A program made the position numbers and the translations under genes. Shown in pieces: positions 43,109 to 52,967 of a DNA stretch of 64,000 nt (position 1 is its first letter; the number at the start of each line of letters is the position of its first letter). Source of the DNA: Nitzschia sp. DOCU1 (Eukaryota > Bacillariophyta > Bacillariophyceae > Bacillariales > Bacillariaceae); contig OX596000.1 of assembly GCA_951394045.1 (NCBI GenBank), positions 248,001-312,000 of the forward strand, read 5' to 3'. The notes below the pieces were generated by a model. That model saw nothing but the letters and a program-made list of their open reading frames with translations, did no database searches and was not told the DNA's origin.

Positions 43109-44814
43109 ATGCAGTTCCGTACTTCTGCGAGTAGCCTGCTGACACTGGTGGTCGCCCTGTTGTCGCCGTCAATAGTCGTCAAGGCATTTTTACCAGCCGC
43201 TACGCCGCATGTGGCCAGAATCGATTCGGCACGGACGAATGGATACCAGCATGTATTGGTTTCCAAAGACGGAGGTCGTTCGTTGTCAAATCCAGCATGG
43301 GTGACGACTTTGCCACCGTCTTCTCCATCCATCACGGCACTTTGCGCCGCAGCTTCCTCTTCCTCTGTCAATGGCGATGCTTCCAACCAGAAGACATCAC
43401 CTACCTTGACCGACTCGATGGGTTCTGCCATTTTGTTGATTGCGTTGGATGTCGCCTTTCGCAGACTGTTTCGAGCCTTGGCGATTTCCTTTCCTTCGTC
43501 CTTGGGTGGATGTTGTGCTCTCTTTGCGACCATGCTATTGCTGCCCGTAGGCGGTAAATTGTTTTCGCTACTGAGTCCAGGAGCAGCCTTGTTGGCCAAG
43601 TGGTTACCCGTCTTTTTTGTTCCAAGTCTCATTACTCTACCACTGGCAGGAAGTATCGGACCACCCACAGAAGTAAGCTTATTTGATCGTTGACAGTGTG
43701 GGATTGATGTGAGATGATTGTAACAACTGACTCTTTTTATTGTGCATTTCGCTTGACACACTTCTGATGTTACTTGTCCAAATTCCTTTAGATTCTCAAA
43801 ATATTGAGTGTCATTGTCGGCGGGTTTTACTTTACTCTCTTGACGACAGCTGGTTCCGTGGTGGGCATTCGCAAGGTGGCACCATCCTTTTCTCCCGAGG
43901 CTGGAACGTCGGACAATGCCGACGCGGACGATACTACACCCATTACTACTACTTCGACTTCGCCACCACCCAAGGCCTTTTCGGATAGACTTGTGTTTCA
44001 ATTACGAGTACTAGCTTTGCTGAGTGGTGTTGCAACGATTGTGACCAAACATCAGACACCTGTCGTGTCGTCTGTATTCTTCTTGGCGGCCACGCTACAT
44101 AATTTTTGTTTTGGAGCACGATTGCCCAAGAAATTTACCAAGGTAATTCATCCATTGGTCACTTGTACCTCCTTGACTTGGATCATGGCCATGGCACTAG
44201 CAGCCTTGACGGGATCGACCTTTCGTGCCATGCTGAAAAGTTACCGAACTGGAACATTGAATCCAACGAGTGCGGGGGCGGGAGATGTACTCTTGTTCTT
44301 GTTGGGGCCGGCGGTGGTGTCTTTGGCCATTAGTATGTACGATCGTCGAAAATTGATGAAGGAAAATCTCAAAGAAGTCGCCACGGGAGTCAGCGTGAGC
44401 TCCGTGGGGGGCTTGTTTGGGACGGCCGCGGCCGTACGATTGTTGCAAATCGCCAATCCATCCCTCCGACTCTCGTTGCTATCTCGCAACATTACGAGTC
44501 CCTTGGCCATGGCCATTGCTTCCATTTTGGGGGCCGACGTAAGTTTGGCCGTGTCCATGGTGGTTGTCACAGGATTGATTGGGGCTAATTTCGGGGCGAC
44601 TATTTTGAGTGCGTTTGGAATCAATGATCCAGTGGCTCGAGGGTTGGGCATTGGGGCGGCGGCCCATGGACTGGGGACGGCGGCATTTGTCAATGAAAAC
44701 GATGCCTTTCCGTTTGCAGCCATTAGTATGGCCTTGACAGCGACTGCCTGTACATGCCTTGTATCTGTTCCTGCCATTAAGAAAGCAGTGCTTCAACTAG
44801 CCTTGGGAGTATAA
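43109..44814 (+). CDS. PLGG1: LrgA-LrgB fusion, PLGG1-like glycolate/glycerate translocator, copy 2, plastid-targeted
   Basis: Exon 1 is 43109-43672 and exon 2 is 43792-44814, giving 528 residues. The 119-nt intron (GTAAGC...CTTTAG) is phase 0 at the same position as in copy 1, so the pair arose by tandem duplication. The start at 43109 gives a signal peptide (SLLTLVVALLSPSIVVKA) followed by FLPAATP, a good ASAFAP-type plastid signal. The LrgB half has the same landmarks as copy 1 (AGDVLLFLLGPAVVSLAISMYDRRKL, SVGGLFGTAAAVRL, FGINDPVARGLGIGAAAHG). It should exchange glycolate/glycerate at the plastid envelope. Copy 1 has a different presequence, so the two may serve different membranes. The stop lies 48 nt from the stop of the convergent glycosyltransferase gene. 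Confidence 0.91.
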
Positions 44815-44862
44815 AATCGCGATAATAATACTAGAGCTATTTGTTATATATCTTGCGCTTAG

Positions 44863-46389
44863 CTATGATGTCTTTGACTTGCCAATCGTTCCAGATTGTC
44901 GATAGTAAAAGGCAAACAAATCTTCGGAAGAATGCCTGAGTTTGGTGTATCGGTAGATACAGTACGCATTGGATACAATGACAAGAGGGACGCCGCGTTG
45001 ATGCCAACGCCGAGGCGAACAGGCGATTCTGTCGTTCAAAATAGCGACACGTTCTTCCTTGGAGAAGAGCAAAGCCCGCCGCCGGAGCAACTGAACCAAT
45101 TCGAAATCTTCCATGAGCGGTTGATCGGGGTATCCACCAAGATAGTTGAAGATATGAGCTGGTAAGGACAAGACAGAATCCCCGTACGGCAGCTGACAGA
45201 TACCGCATCGAATATATCCCAAGACTCGATCAGCACCCCACAGACCCATGGGATAGTTGTTCGACCACATGCTGGAGTACCCGGACATGTCGATACCCAT
45301 GGAAAATGCGCACAAAGTGGTCGTCTTGGTAGCCGAACGATCATTGGTATGATTGTCTCGATCATCATCTTGTGGCAGTAGCAACGCCTCTTGGATTCTC
45401 ACGTCCCACTCGTTTGGCAACAATGTATCGGCATGCAAAAACGTCAAAATGGCACCCCCAGCATTTGTGGCACCAAAATTCATACATCCACCCCGCCCTC
45501 CTGTACCCGAATAATACACCAACTGATAATCGGCAAATTTCTGAATCGACAAGGATTGGATTGGCTCACCATCACGTACCCCCAGAACGACAATGACTTG
45601 CACGTCACATGGTCGCGAGCAGGTTTGATAGGTATGGTCCAAGAGTTTTGCAAGTTGATTGGAACATTCCTTGTAGGCAGGAATGATCAAGGAAAGTTTG
45701 TATCGACGACCATGATGATGATTATCATGATTGCTGGATACTGCGTTTGCGTCGGCGTCTCTGGTTCTTGGGAAACGCAATACTTTTGGCCATATTCGGC
45801 GAAGTTTGGAAAGCAGTTCCTCTTGCTCCAAGGAAATTTCTAGCAATGGCCCCATTTGAGGTTGTTTGACTAGCAATAGCGACGCTAGCTGCCTTGCTCG
45901 AAGATTGGATCGCAGTAGCCGAACCAGCATTTCCTCTTCTCGAACTTGTGAATGACTCCCAGACTTGTTCGCCAATAGAATCATTTCACTAAACTCGCCC
46001 CATGTATCCTTCCAAAAACTTTCCAAATGCTGTATACTTGTCTGAGGAATGGATGCCGCGGGAATCTGGCAGTAAATAGGATTTTGCAGCTCCTCCGATG
46101 CGGGTGTCTTGTTGGAGAACTTTCTGACCAGCCAATGGTATTCCCAGAGATACCAAATCGCGAACGCTGGAATGAGTGCCCATGCCAGGATCCACTCGCC
46201 GATTGTCCACAAGAGCCTCATAGATCGGCGACCCCACAATCTTGATAACAATGATAATACTGATGATGGTGATGCCGATGCCCTAGCAGACGCATCGATT
46301 GATTGATGCTCCTGCTCGGCGGCTATTGTCACGTCGTCGAAGAACAGAGCGGTTCGTAGTTGCAAATAGCGCTCCAAATACTTTTCCAT
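44863..46389 (-). CDS. Family 2 glycosyltransferase (TIGR04283-like), membrane-anchored
   Basis: This is 508 residues from the ATG at 46389; the frame extends to 46482 without an ATG. One transmembrane helix lies near residues 62-82 (WTIGEWILAWALIPAFAIWYL). The catalytic GT-A domain starts at about 240 with LSLIIPAYKECSNQLAKLL. It carries GGRGGCMNFGATNAGGAILTFLHADTLLP (nucleotide-sugar/metal region, HADT), YGDSVLSL, and YLGGYPDQPLMEDFELVQLLRR with the acidic MED base-type motif. The order of motifs matches the bacterial TIGR04283 group of GT2 enzymes. The N-terminal 230 residues have no bacterial counterpart I recognise. The acceptor is unknown; a Golgi or plastid-envelope glycan role is inference. 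Confidence 0.85.
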   Translation of the reverse strand: MEKYLERYLQLRTALFFDDVTIAAEQEHQSIDASARASASPSSVLSLLSRLWGRRSMRLLWTIGEWILAWALIPAFAIWYLWEYHWLVRKFSNKTPASEELQNPIYCQIPAASIPQTSIQHLESFWKDTWGEFSEMILLANKSGSHSQVREEEMLVRLLRSNLRARQLASLLLVKQPQMGPLLEISLEQEELLSKLRRIWPKVLRFPRTRDADANAVSSNHDNHHHGRRYKLSLIIPAYKECSNQLAKLLDHTYQTCSRPCDVQVIVVLGVRDGEPIQSLSIQKFADYQLVYYSGTGGRGGCMNFGATNAGGAILTFLHADTLLPNEWDVRIQEALLLPQDDDRDNHTNDRSATKTTTLCAFSMGIDMSGYSSMWSNNYPMGLWGADRVLGYIRCGICQLPYGDSVLSLPAHIFNYLGGYPDQPLMEDFELVQLLRRRALLFSKEERVAILNDRIACSPRRWHQRGVPLVIVSNAYCIYRYTKLRHSSEDLFAFYYRQSGTIGKSKTS

Positions 46390-48100
46390 AGTGCTTTTTC
46401 GTAGATAAACGTAATGCTGAAGAGTCCTGGTGCGTCTCGATAGTAAAACAGGAGAAACGCCCTTGAACCCGTCCAAATCCACCCTTCAACAACAAAGTGG
46501 GAAACATCCAACGATGGAGATGACAAATAACTTGGCGGGAAAAGCCGACTGGACGTAGGAGCGTCCGAGCATCGTATAAGAATTTTCAGTACGTGTTATA
46601 CTGTTATTACTACTTAAGTATCTGTAGAGGAGATGGATCGGAATAATTACAAGTGCTTAGAACTTACTACTGAGAACTGCCATAGAGGAGAGTCGCTGCG
46701 CGCTAAATTTTACGTGTATCTCAATCACACAAAAACCACAACCACAATCATCTTGTCATCATCATTATTATTATGGACTGCCATCTTGATAATGTTTGAA
46801 TGCAAGACGATAAATTGCTGTGCTTGCAGTGTTTATTAGAAGGGGACAGCCATGTGCATTCGGGCCAATTACTTCCTCCCTGCCAGCTTTCTACTACAAG
46901 ACCCAAGGCATGAAAGTTTCTGCCAATGACCACCAATGCCCTGAGTCAAGTCCAGTCAACATAAAAGTTGGCGGCGGGAAATAGTGTTTTGATCTGAAAA
47001 ACTATTGGGTTATACCGAAGGTAAGCGTGCTGGGTCACATTCAGTAGTGGGATGAAGGTGGATGGAATCGCTCACCAACTCCTTTACTCACTGGTGCGTT
47101 TCTTGTCTTGGCAATTATAGGAAGATGCACAAATAACCGTCAAGAATATTGCAGCACCTGACAACAATCACCCAGCAATTGAAGAAGATCAGAAAGACGG
47201 TGACCACGACGAAAGTAGCAGTCCTCATTTGTATTCCTCCAGCACGGAAACGGAAATGCCGCGACAAGCAACAACCAGGGATTGTGCATGTCAAAACACT
47301 GTTCAGCACAATCCCTACTTGGGATATTTACAATTTCAAAAGAATTGGAGAGCAATGATAAGGGCGCGAAGGAACGATAAATTCATTGTAAAGGAAGGAA
47401 TGAACGAATGAAGAACAAGTAGAAAGAATGGGGCAGGAATCAAACAAGGTCAGGTGGTGCTGGTGGAGTCCAGAGAACGATGGACGAGGACGACCACCAG
47501 CAGGATTACAACCAGTAACAATGTACTCTAGCTTTTTGTTTTTACTGGTCGACTAGCTACTAGATTATTCTTAGAATGCAGCCATTAGTACTGCCTATAG
47601 GGACGGACGAGTTTGTTGTCTTGCTTTCTTGCAGTATCGTAGAGGGGGGTGCTTCTTGCACATCGCCGCCGTGCACAAGGAGAAATAGTGGGTGGTTTGC
47701 TACTAGTGGCAGCGGCGGTGACTTTGTAGAAATAGTGGTGCCGACGATTTCATCGTATCATAGCGGCAGCTTCGGCGGCGGCGTAGCCTTGTTCGCGTGA
47801 GTCATGTCCTATTCGTGCCAGTCGTACCAAGCGGCCGGCGGCGGCTGCAAAGGGGAATCCCAAGTCGGTATAATTTGTGTCCCGCCATTTAATATATCAT
47901 GCGGGGAGTACCTCGAGGACTCCAAAAATTCCCATGAGATTTGCTAGGCAAAACTCCGTTCCAGGATCCTTGCAAAATATATGATTTTCTTATATCGTTC
48001 GCTGAGTCTACATCAGAAATATATGTACATGCCTAGATATGATGCAGGACTATGTCATCGGAAATTGCCATGTGGCATGTTGGGAAAGTGATCGGATAAG
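46390..48100. other. Gene-poor intergenic stretch
   Basis: Start of the repeat-rich part of the window. Short open frames only, none with a domain. A GGCGGGAAAA-CGACTGGACGT word near 46531 resembles one near 59417. The first few hundred bases should include the glycosyltransferase promoter. Confidence 0.4.
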
Positions 48101-48159
48101 TCAATGGTGAGAACTCGTACCCATGAAATAAAACTGACCTCGCGCGGAGCGACCACCCA

Positions 48160-48640
48160 TTGGCATCCAATGAGAATAGTCGCACCACTCGCCACCGCTC
48201 TCGTCGTTTGGATACTCAAATGCCTCCAAAACCCAAAATGACCATGACCTTTTGTTTCCTTTTGACGTGCCGTTTACCGCAAAACAAAACCTTTCCCATG
48301 ACGGACACACTTAACAATGGCAGGCAAATGATGACCTCCCGGTTTGGAGAGATTTTTTGACGAATGTGGGCTTCTCTGGTCCATTCGAAGTCGGGCCGTT
48401 GACGATGGCACCACTTCCAATCATGATGGTGCTCTCATGCCCTCAGTTCTTTCAACCACTTGCCCGAGATCAAGATGGCAAAGCAACAAGCACGATCCAA
48501 CATAACGAACCCATGGCTTCGACAAGCTGGACATAGACGGGGATTCCACGACGACCATTGAATCGTTGTATTGAAGAAGAATGGAGACGACAACTGAGTA
48601 ACGTGCGGATATGGCCGCGGATCTATCTACGCAATGGGTC
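48160..48640. repeat. Dispersed degenerate repeat R1, copy 1
   Basis: About 450 bp align, with many substitutions and indels, to 59500-59950 in the same orientation. Shared words include CAAATGATGACCTCC and GGAGAGATTT. Others are GTCCATTCGAAGTCGGGCC (GTCAATTCGAAGTTGGGCC in copy 2) and GGATTCCACGACGA (GGATTCCATGACGA). Read on the minus strand both copies can encode similar short peptides around VVSI...VVVES / VVSI...VVMES, so they may be relics of a mobile or multicopy gene. No intact gene remains. Confidence 0.6.
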
Positions 48641-49200
48641 GCGACTAGTACTATTAATGGTGCGAGTCGAGCAGACGTACTCTGCATAACTACAGCGTGG
48701 TTTTTCACGTTCCAAGCCGACGACAATGGAGTAACAAATAGACTCTCCTACCTCGAACCTGGCCAGCACCGCCGGTAGAAAGTGAGGTAGTGGTACTAGC
48801 AGACGGCGCCTGCTGAGCCAAATGAATGATGCTACCCTGCCCAAACAATGAAGCTGTTGCCGCAGTAATCATTAAGATGCTCCACCGATTCGATTTTCGC
48901 AATTGGAAATTGCGGCCGCCCATGGCGCAAGCAACCGGCAATCAAAATTGCGATTCTAATGACGGGCCAGTGATTATTCATTCCCCTTTCATTTTTGCTT
49001 CCTTTCTTGGATTTGGTCGACAGCATCGTCCAAGATTTATTGTGGCTTTCTTTGCAGGGTACCACTTTTGATCAAGGAGTTTCGGTTTTTCATTTCAACA
49101 ACAATCGAGGAACTTTCTGCTCTATCGTGGGGTAGTAGTACTAGCTATTACTAGGCAGTGTAGTACTAGTGGTGGTACTAGCAATCCAAATCCAGGAGCT
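48641..49200. other. Intergenic, no supported gene
   Basis: No gene supported. CTAGTA/TACTAG-type short words become frequent from about 48760 on. Confidence 0.35.
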
Positions 49201-49259
49201 ACTACTAGTAGCAGACCAGACAAAAACAGTTGCTGCCAACTTTCCAGAAAACTAAAATA

Positions 49260-49770
49260 CTAGCGGATGACTTAAGGAAGCGATCGTGGCTGATTGGTAA
49301 TAGACACCACATACCGGTAATACTACTACAAGGATTAGGCAGGGAATCAGCCAAGAAGGCAAGAATGCAGTTGGTCCTACTAATCCGTCGGAAGACAGCG
49401 AGATGCATGAAGACAAACACCAGCTTACCGCAGGTGGCACGTTGATCTCAGGATGCGCTTCGCCGCAGTGGTTTGCCGCTACAACCAGTTTTGCCTCAAT
49501 AGTCGCAGTTGAGGATGTGGGTCTTGAGAGAATCTCTAGGAGTATCTTTTGTTCGGGACCTGACACAGTGGCGTAAACGCTCAACGAGAGCAGGGCGTAA
49601 TGTTCGTAGCAAAATACGAAAAGCAAGATAGTAGCGGAAAGGATGAGCACCACTTGAGGTTCGGACGGTCCCTCTAATCATTCGTTCTGCTTCCGCCTGG
49701 TGACGTCTTTCGATGCCATCAAGCAACAACCGAGATGGTAGTAGCAGCTTGTGTCTCTTCATTTTAAATG
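49260..49770 (-). repeat. Dispersed degenerate repeat R2, copy 1 (inverted relative to 62.75-63.13 kb)
   Basis: The minus strand aligns with 62750-63130 on the plus strand. Landmarks are ACTATTGAGGCAA, GTTGTAGCGGCAAACC, GCGGCGAAG...GCGCAT, GATTCCCTGCC and CCTTGTAGTA...ACCGG, in the same order. Both copies can encode VVAAN..GEAH-like peptides but neither gives a long intact frame. Probably a relic gene or mobile element. Confidence 0.6.
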
Positions 49771-50787
49771 ATTCTCGGAATAACTAAAATAGCCAACTGC
49801 TTGTGGGGAACGCAATGTCTTGCCTGGAATTGATTAGCGTCCCGGGCCGATGCCTCGAATGACCACCTATCCGCATTTGGTGAAATAGCTGAAGGCGTTT
49901 TTGGAACTATGTGAAGCTGGGAGCAGGTAGCTACCGGTACTCCCTTGACCAATATCGGAGTTTTTTTAGTGCCACGCAAACGAGGTGCAGAATGAGGTCG
50001 ATCTTGAAGGGCCGGAATCTTTTGCGCGAAGTGGTGACCTTAGGAAACGGCTTAAATATCTTCTACTATGTATGTGGACCGATGATGTGCTTCGCTTGTG
50101 AAAACACAAAATATTCGGTATTGCCGAAGCCAAAATTGTTCTCGGTGGTAGCGCCAGAATTGAAATTTCTCCGAAGAATGCACTAAAAAAGTAGAGAATG
50201 GAACTGGGGCGTAATATTCAATTTAACAGCAGTACGGAAACACACGTCGAGGACGCCTTGGTAGTTCACTTCTCTCGAAATTTACTAGTAGCGAACGTCA
50301 AGTTCAAGGAGGACAAATAAGTTCTACCCAGTCCAATTTTTGTGATCGACCTACGATATACAGTGATGGAATAGTGGTTCGATGTGGTTCCCGGCTGTAC
50401 AAGGCGGCTCGCGTAATGGGTCATTCCCGCCGTCCCCCTATGCCGTGGCTTGCTGAAGCGTTGCGACATAAGACTCAGAAACGTCCCATCCAAGCCCTGT
50501 CCTTGTAAAACATCAGTAGCTACCGTTTGCCGCTGCCCCTAATTCTGTGCGAAAATTCGCTTGATACTGGGGTACTTCTGACAACGGGGTGGTGCTTCGA
50601 TTTGCGTTATATGCCCTTTGGCCTCGAAGAATCGTTCACATACCAATAGTGGCCATTTTTTTGTCGGGTGCGACGTCGCAGACCGAACGCCAATAAGTAA
50701 GCGAAAGGGCATATATAATTCAATCCCTAATAAAGTCATACCGACATCTCTGGTCTGTCCTCAGGCAACGGTTTCGAGATCTTCACG
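49771..50787. other. Intergenic, no supported gene
   Basis: Nothing recognisable apart from short open frames. Confidence 0.35.
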
Positions 50788-50989
50788 TTAGGCCGTTTCT
50801 ATAGGGTCTGGAAAGTCACTTCTGGAAAACTGTGAGTTTCCATACGCATTAAAATCTGAAAGCCCTAAATTTCCTTTTCCGTATACATCATTTCCTGCAC
50901 AACTATAGGGATTGTCGGATTTCTACAAAAATTAGCGCGTGTTGCCGCCGGTAGGAGACTGACTTTCTGTCTACGAAGTCGTCTAGTTC

Positions 50990-51403
50990 CTAGTTCAGTC
51001 TGTCTACAACATAGTCTAGATCCTGCGACAAGCTAGTCCAGCAGGCATGTGATAGATATGCTGCCTTAGTCTTCTGAACGGTTACCCGTTTCTCCACTGG
51101 TGCATCTCCTCGATTCATATCGCTGACTTCAAATTCGTCGTCGTCGCCATCGTTCTCGTTGATTGTCGGCGGACGGCTCGTTGCCGCTGTAGTTGCATTC
51201 AACAAGGATGGTGTAATATGATCTTCATCAGTCTGCAACATGCTGACGATGGAATTGTTGAATTTCTTGAATCGATTGTCCTTGACTACAAACGTTTGTT
51301 TTGATGCGAGAGCAACGCAATTATCCAAAGGCGTGTCGGACCAGTTATCATCTTGAATTGCCGAATCGCAACCCTTGGCGGCATTAACCAGCAACGCCGT
51401 CAT
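50990..51403 (-). CDS. Hypothetical protein inside the TIR element
   Basis: 137 residues from the ATG at 51403. Acidic and Asp/Asn-rich in the middle (NENDGDDDEFEVSDMNRGDAP), with a helical end (SHACWTSLSQDLDYVVDRLN). No transposase or DNA-binding motif recognised. It follows the next minus-strand frame closely and could be a further exon of the same gene. It may also be captured host sequence. Confidence 0.4.
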   Translation of the reverse strand: MTALLVNAAKGCDSAIQDDNWSDTPLDNCVALASKQTFVVKDNRFKKFNNSIVSMLQTDEDHITPSLLNATTAATSRPPTINENDGDDDEFEVSDMNRGDAPVEKRVTVQKTKAAYLSHACWTSLSQDLDYVVDRLN

Positions 51404-51424
51404 TGTTTGGCCTTTTCCCAACAG

Positions 51425-51748
51425 TCATCGATGCTGGCTTGACATTCTTGTTCCCATTGCGTTTCTGTCAAGTATCGAAATCTTGTCTTGACAACAATGC
51501 CAGACGGGCATTCGGCCACTGACAGTTAACACCCAATCACAAATGCTCGGAATTATTCCAATCACGTACGCAGCGAAATGACGAGGGGCCAAGAAATCCA
51601 GTACATCTTCAACAACATAGAGACCGATCAAAAAGACAATGGGGCCTGATAGTGGCAGTCCGAAGAAAATGAGGAACCAAACAGGACGAACCACTCCCCA
51701 CCTAGCCGTCTTATTACGTACCCACAGTCGCTGGGTTGACAATGCCAT
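51425..51748 (-). CDS. Small membrane protein frame inside the TIR element
   Basis: 107 residues with two likely transmembrane helices (VWFLIFFGLPLSGPIVFLIGLY and FAAYVIGIIPSICDWVLTV). The tail after about residue 80 may not be real: a GT-AG pair around 51466-51540 would replace it with a different C-terminus. Unusual cargo for a DNA transposon of this size. Function unknown. Confidence 0.4.
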   Translation of the reverse strand: MALSTQRLWVRNKTARWGVVRPVWFLIFFGLPLSGPIVFLIGLYVVEDVLDFLAPRHFAAYVIGIIPSICDWVLTVSGRMPVWHCCQDKISILDRNAMGTRMSSQHR

Positions 51749-52084
51749 GAAAGAGCAATGGCTTGAAAGAGGAATGAAAATGGAGTGGTCGGTGTGAGAT
51801 GAGTTCGATTATTGCAATGGCGGCAGCGCGTCGTCGCCGACTTCAAGGACGACAGACATACGTGCAAGTGATTTTGATTGGTCGATTTGTGTCTTCCACA
51901 AGTCCTTTCCATACCTGAAAATGAGGCCCCAAAGTCCAGATTTGGAAATGATGAGGTACGTCTGGAAATCTGGATTTGATTTCCAGGAGGCGATTTCCAC
52001 CCCCTATAGTCGGGCGGTTTGCACCAAAACCTTAAAATACCACTTTCCACAGGGGAGTTTCCAGACCCTATAGAAACGGCCTTA

Positions 52085-52967
52085 GTGGCTACCTGGCAAC
52101 CTCTTTCGATTCCACTTAGGTCCAATCGGTAAAAAATCCATTTTGACCGTCTTTTGGTCAATCGAAAGTGGTCAAACAAGTCGAAATGTGGGCCGACACG
52201 CTCGCTACTGGGGACGGCACGCTCGCTTGGCGTAAGGACGTCCGGGGCTTATTCAAAGATATCCGTTGAGAATAATTTAGTCGTACGAAACCTATGTAAG
52301 CGTCGCCCGCCTCGCACTCTCTTTTCAAATTTGGAAAACTGGTGGTCAATGGCAAACATAGGAACGTTAGCGAGACCAATCTTCCAACTAGCGAGAACGA
52401 CTCTCCAATAACTAGAGCGCTCCTCCAATACAAAAAAGTAACGTTTGATTACTTAGCATCTACTTAGAGATATCCAAATCAGAAACGCCCTATCTGATGA
52501 TGAGTCGCCACGTGCCCCAAATCTGCAAATTCGACCCCGCTAAACCGAGTACTTTGGAGGACATTGTGTCCCTCTCGATAGTGATGAATTGTTATATTAT
52601 TACGAATTGTTATATTATGATATCGTTAACGCATTTACTGTTACATTATGATCTCGCCAACATTTGCATCGTTAGCCCAACAATCGTTCGTCTAATACAA
52701 ATTTGACCCAAAGGAGTCTTCTGCAGATTTGGGGGGGGGTAGGCGGACATTCTCGGAATCGACGGGACTCATTTGGTCGTCATCCAAAATGCAAAATCCT
52801 TCTCAACGAGAAACGCAACAACTACAGGGGACCAACTACAATAGTCACGGCCATGAATGAACGGTGGGAGTCCCAGTCACACTTCCGCACTTCCGCGGAA
52901 CTCTACTCAACAACCGACAAGATGAACGACGGAATCAATTGCATTGGCACTCCCACAATGTGGAACA
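52085..52967. other. Region upstream of the transposase-like gene
   Basis: Contains TTATATTA direct repeats at 52590-52615 and a G run at 52728-52737. I looked for inverted ends matching the 57.3-57.8 kb side and found none. No gene recognised. Confidence 0.4.

Larger units (their letters stand above)
50788..52084. mobile_element. DNA transposon with perfect 24-bp TIRs and TTA target duplication
   Basis: The element spans 50791-52081 (1291 bp). Its left end, 50791-50814, and right end, 52058-52081, are exact inverted copies over 24 bp; the end begins GGCCGTTTCTATAGGG. It is flanked by TTA at 50788-50790 and 52082-52084, a 3-bp target-site duplication. A TWA (TTA/TAA) duplication is the PIF/Harbinger pattern. 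Several TGGAAA/TTTCCA words recur inside both ends, as for transposase-binding subterminal sites. The interior has two small minus-strand frames and no recognisable transposase, so it is probably non-autonomous. The perfect TIRs suggest recent movement. Confidence 0.88.

Noticed and set aside
42601..44001. A 466-codon open frame on the minus strand
   Set aside because: It runs antisense to exon 1 and the intron of LrgAB copy 2, which has a recognised family, targeting signal and splice sites. It shows no domain of its own.
51628..52179. A 183-codon minus-strand frame crossing the right end of the TIR element
   Set aside because: It runs through the terminal inverted repeat into the flank, so it cannot be an element gene, and it has no domain.
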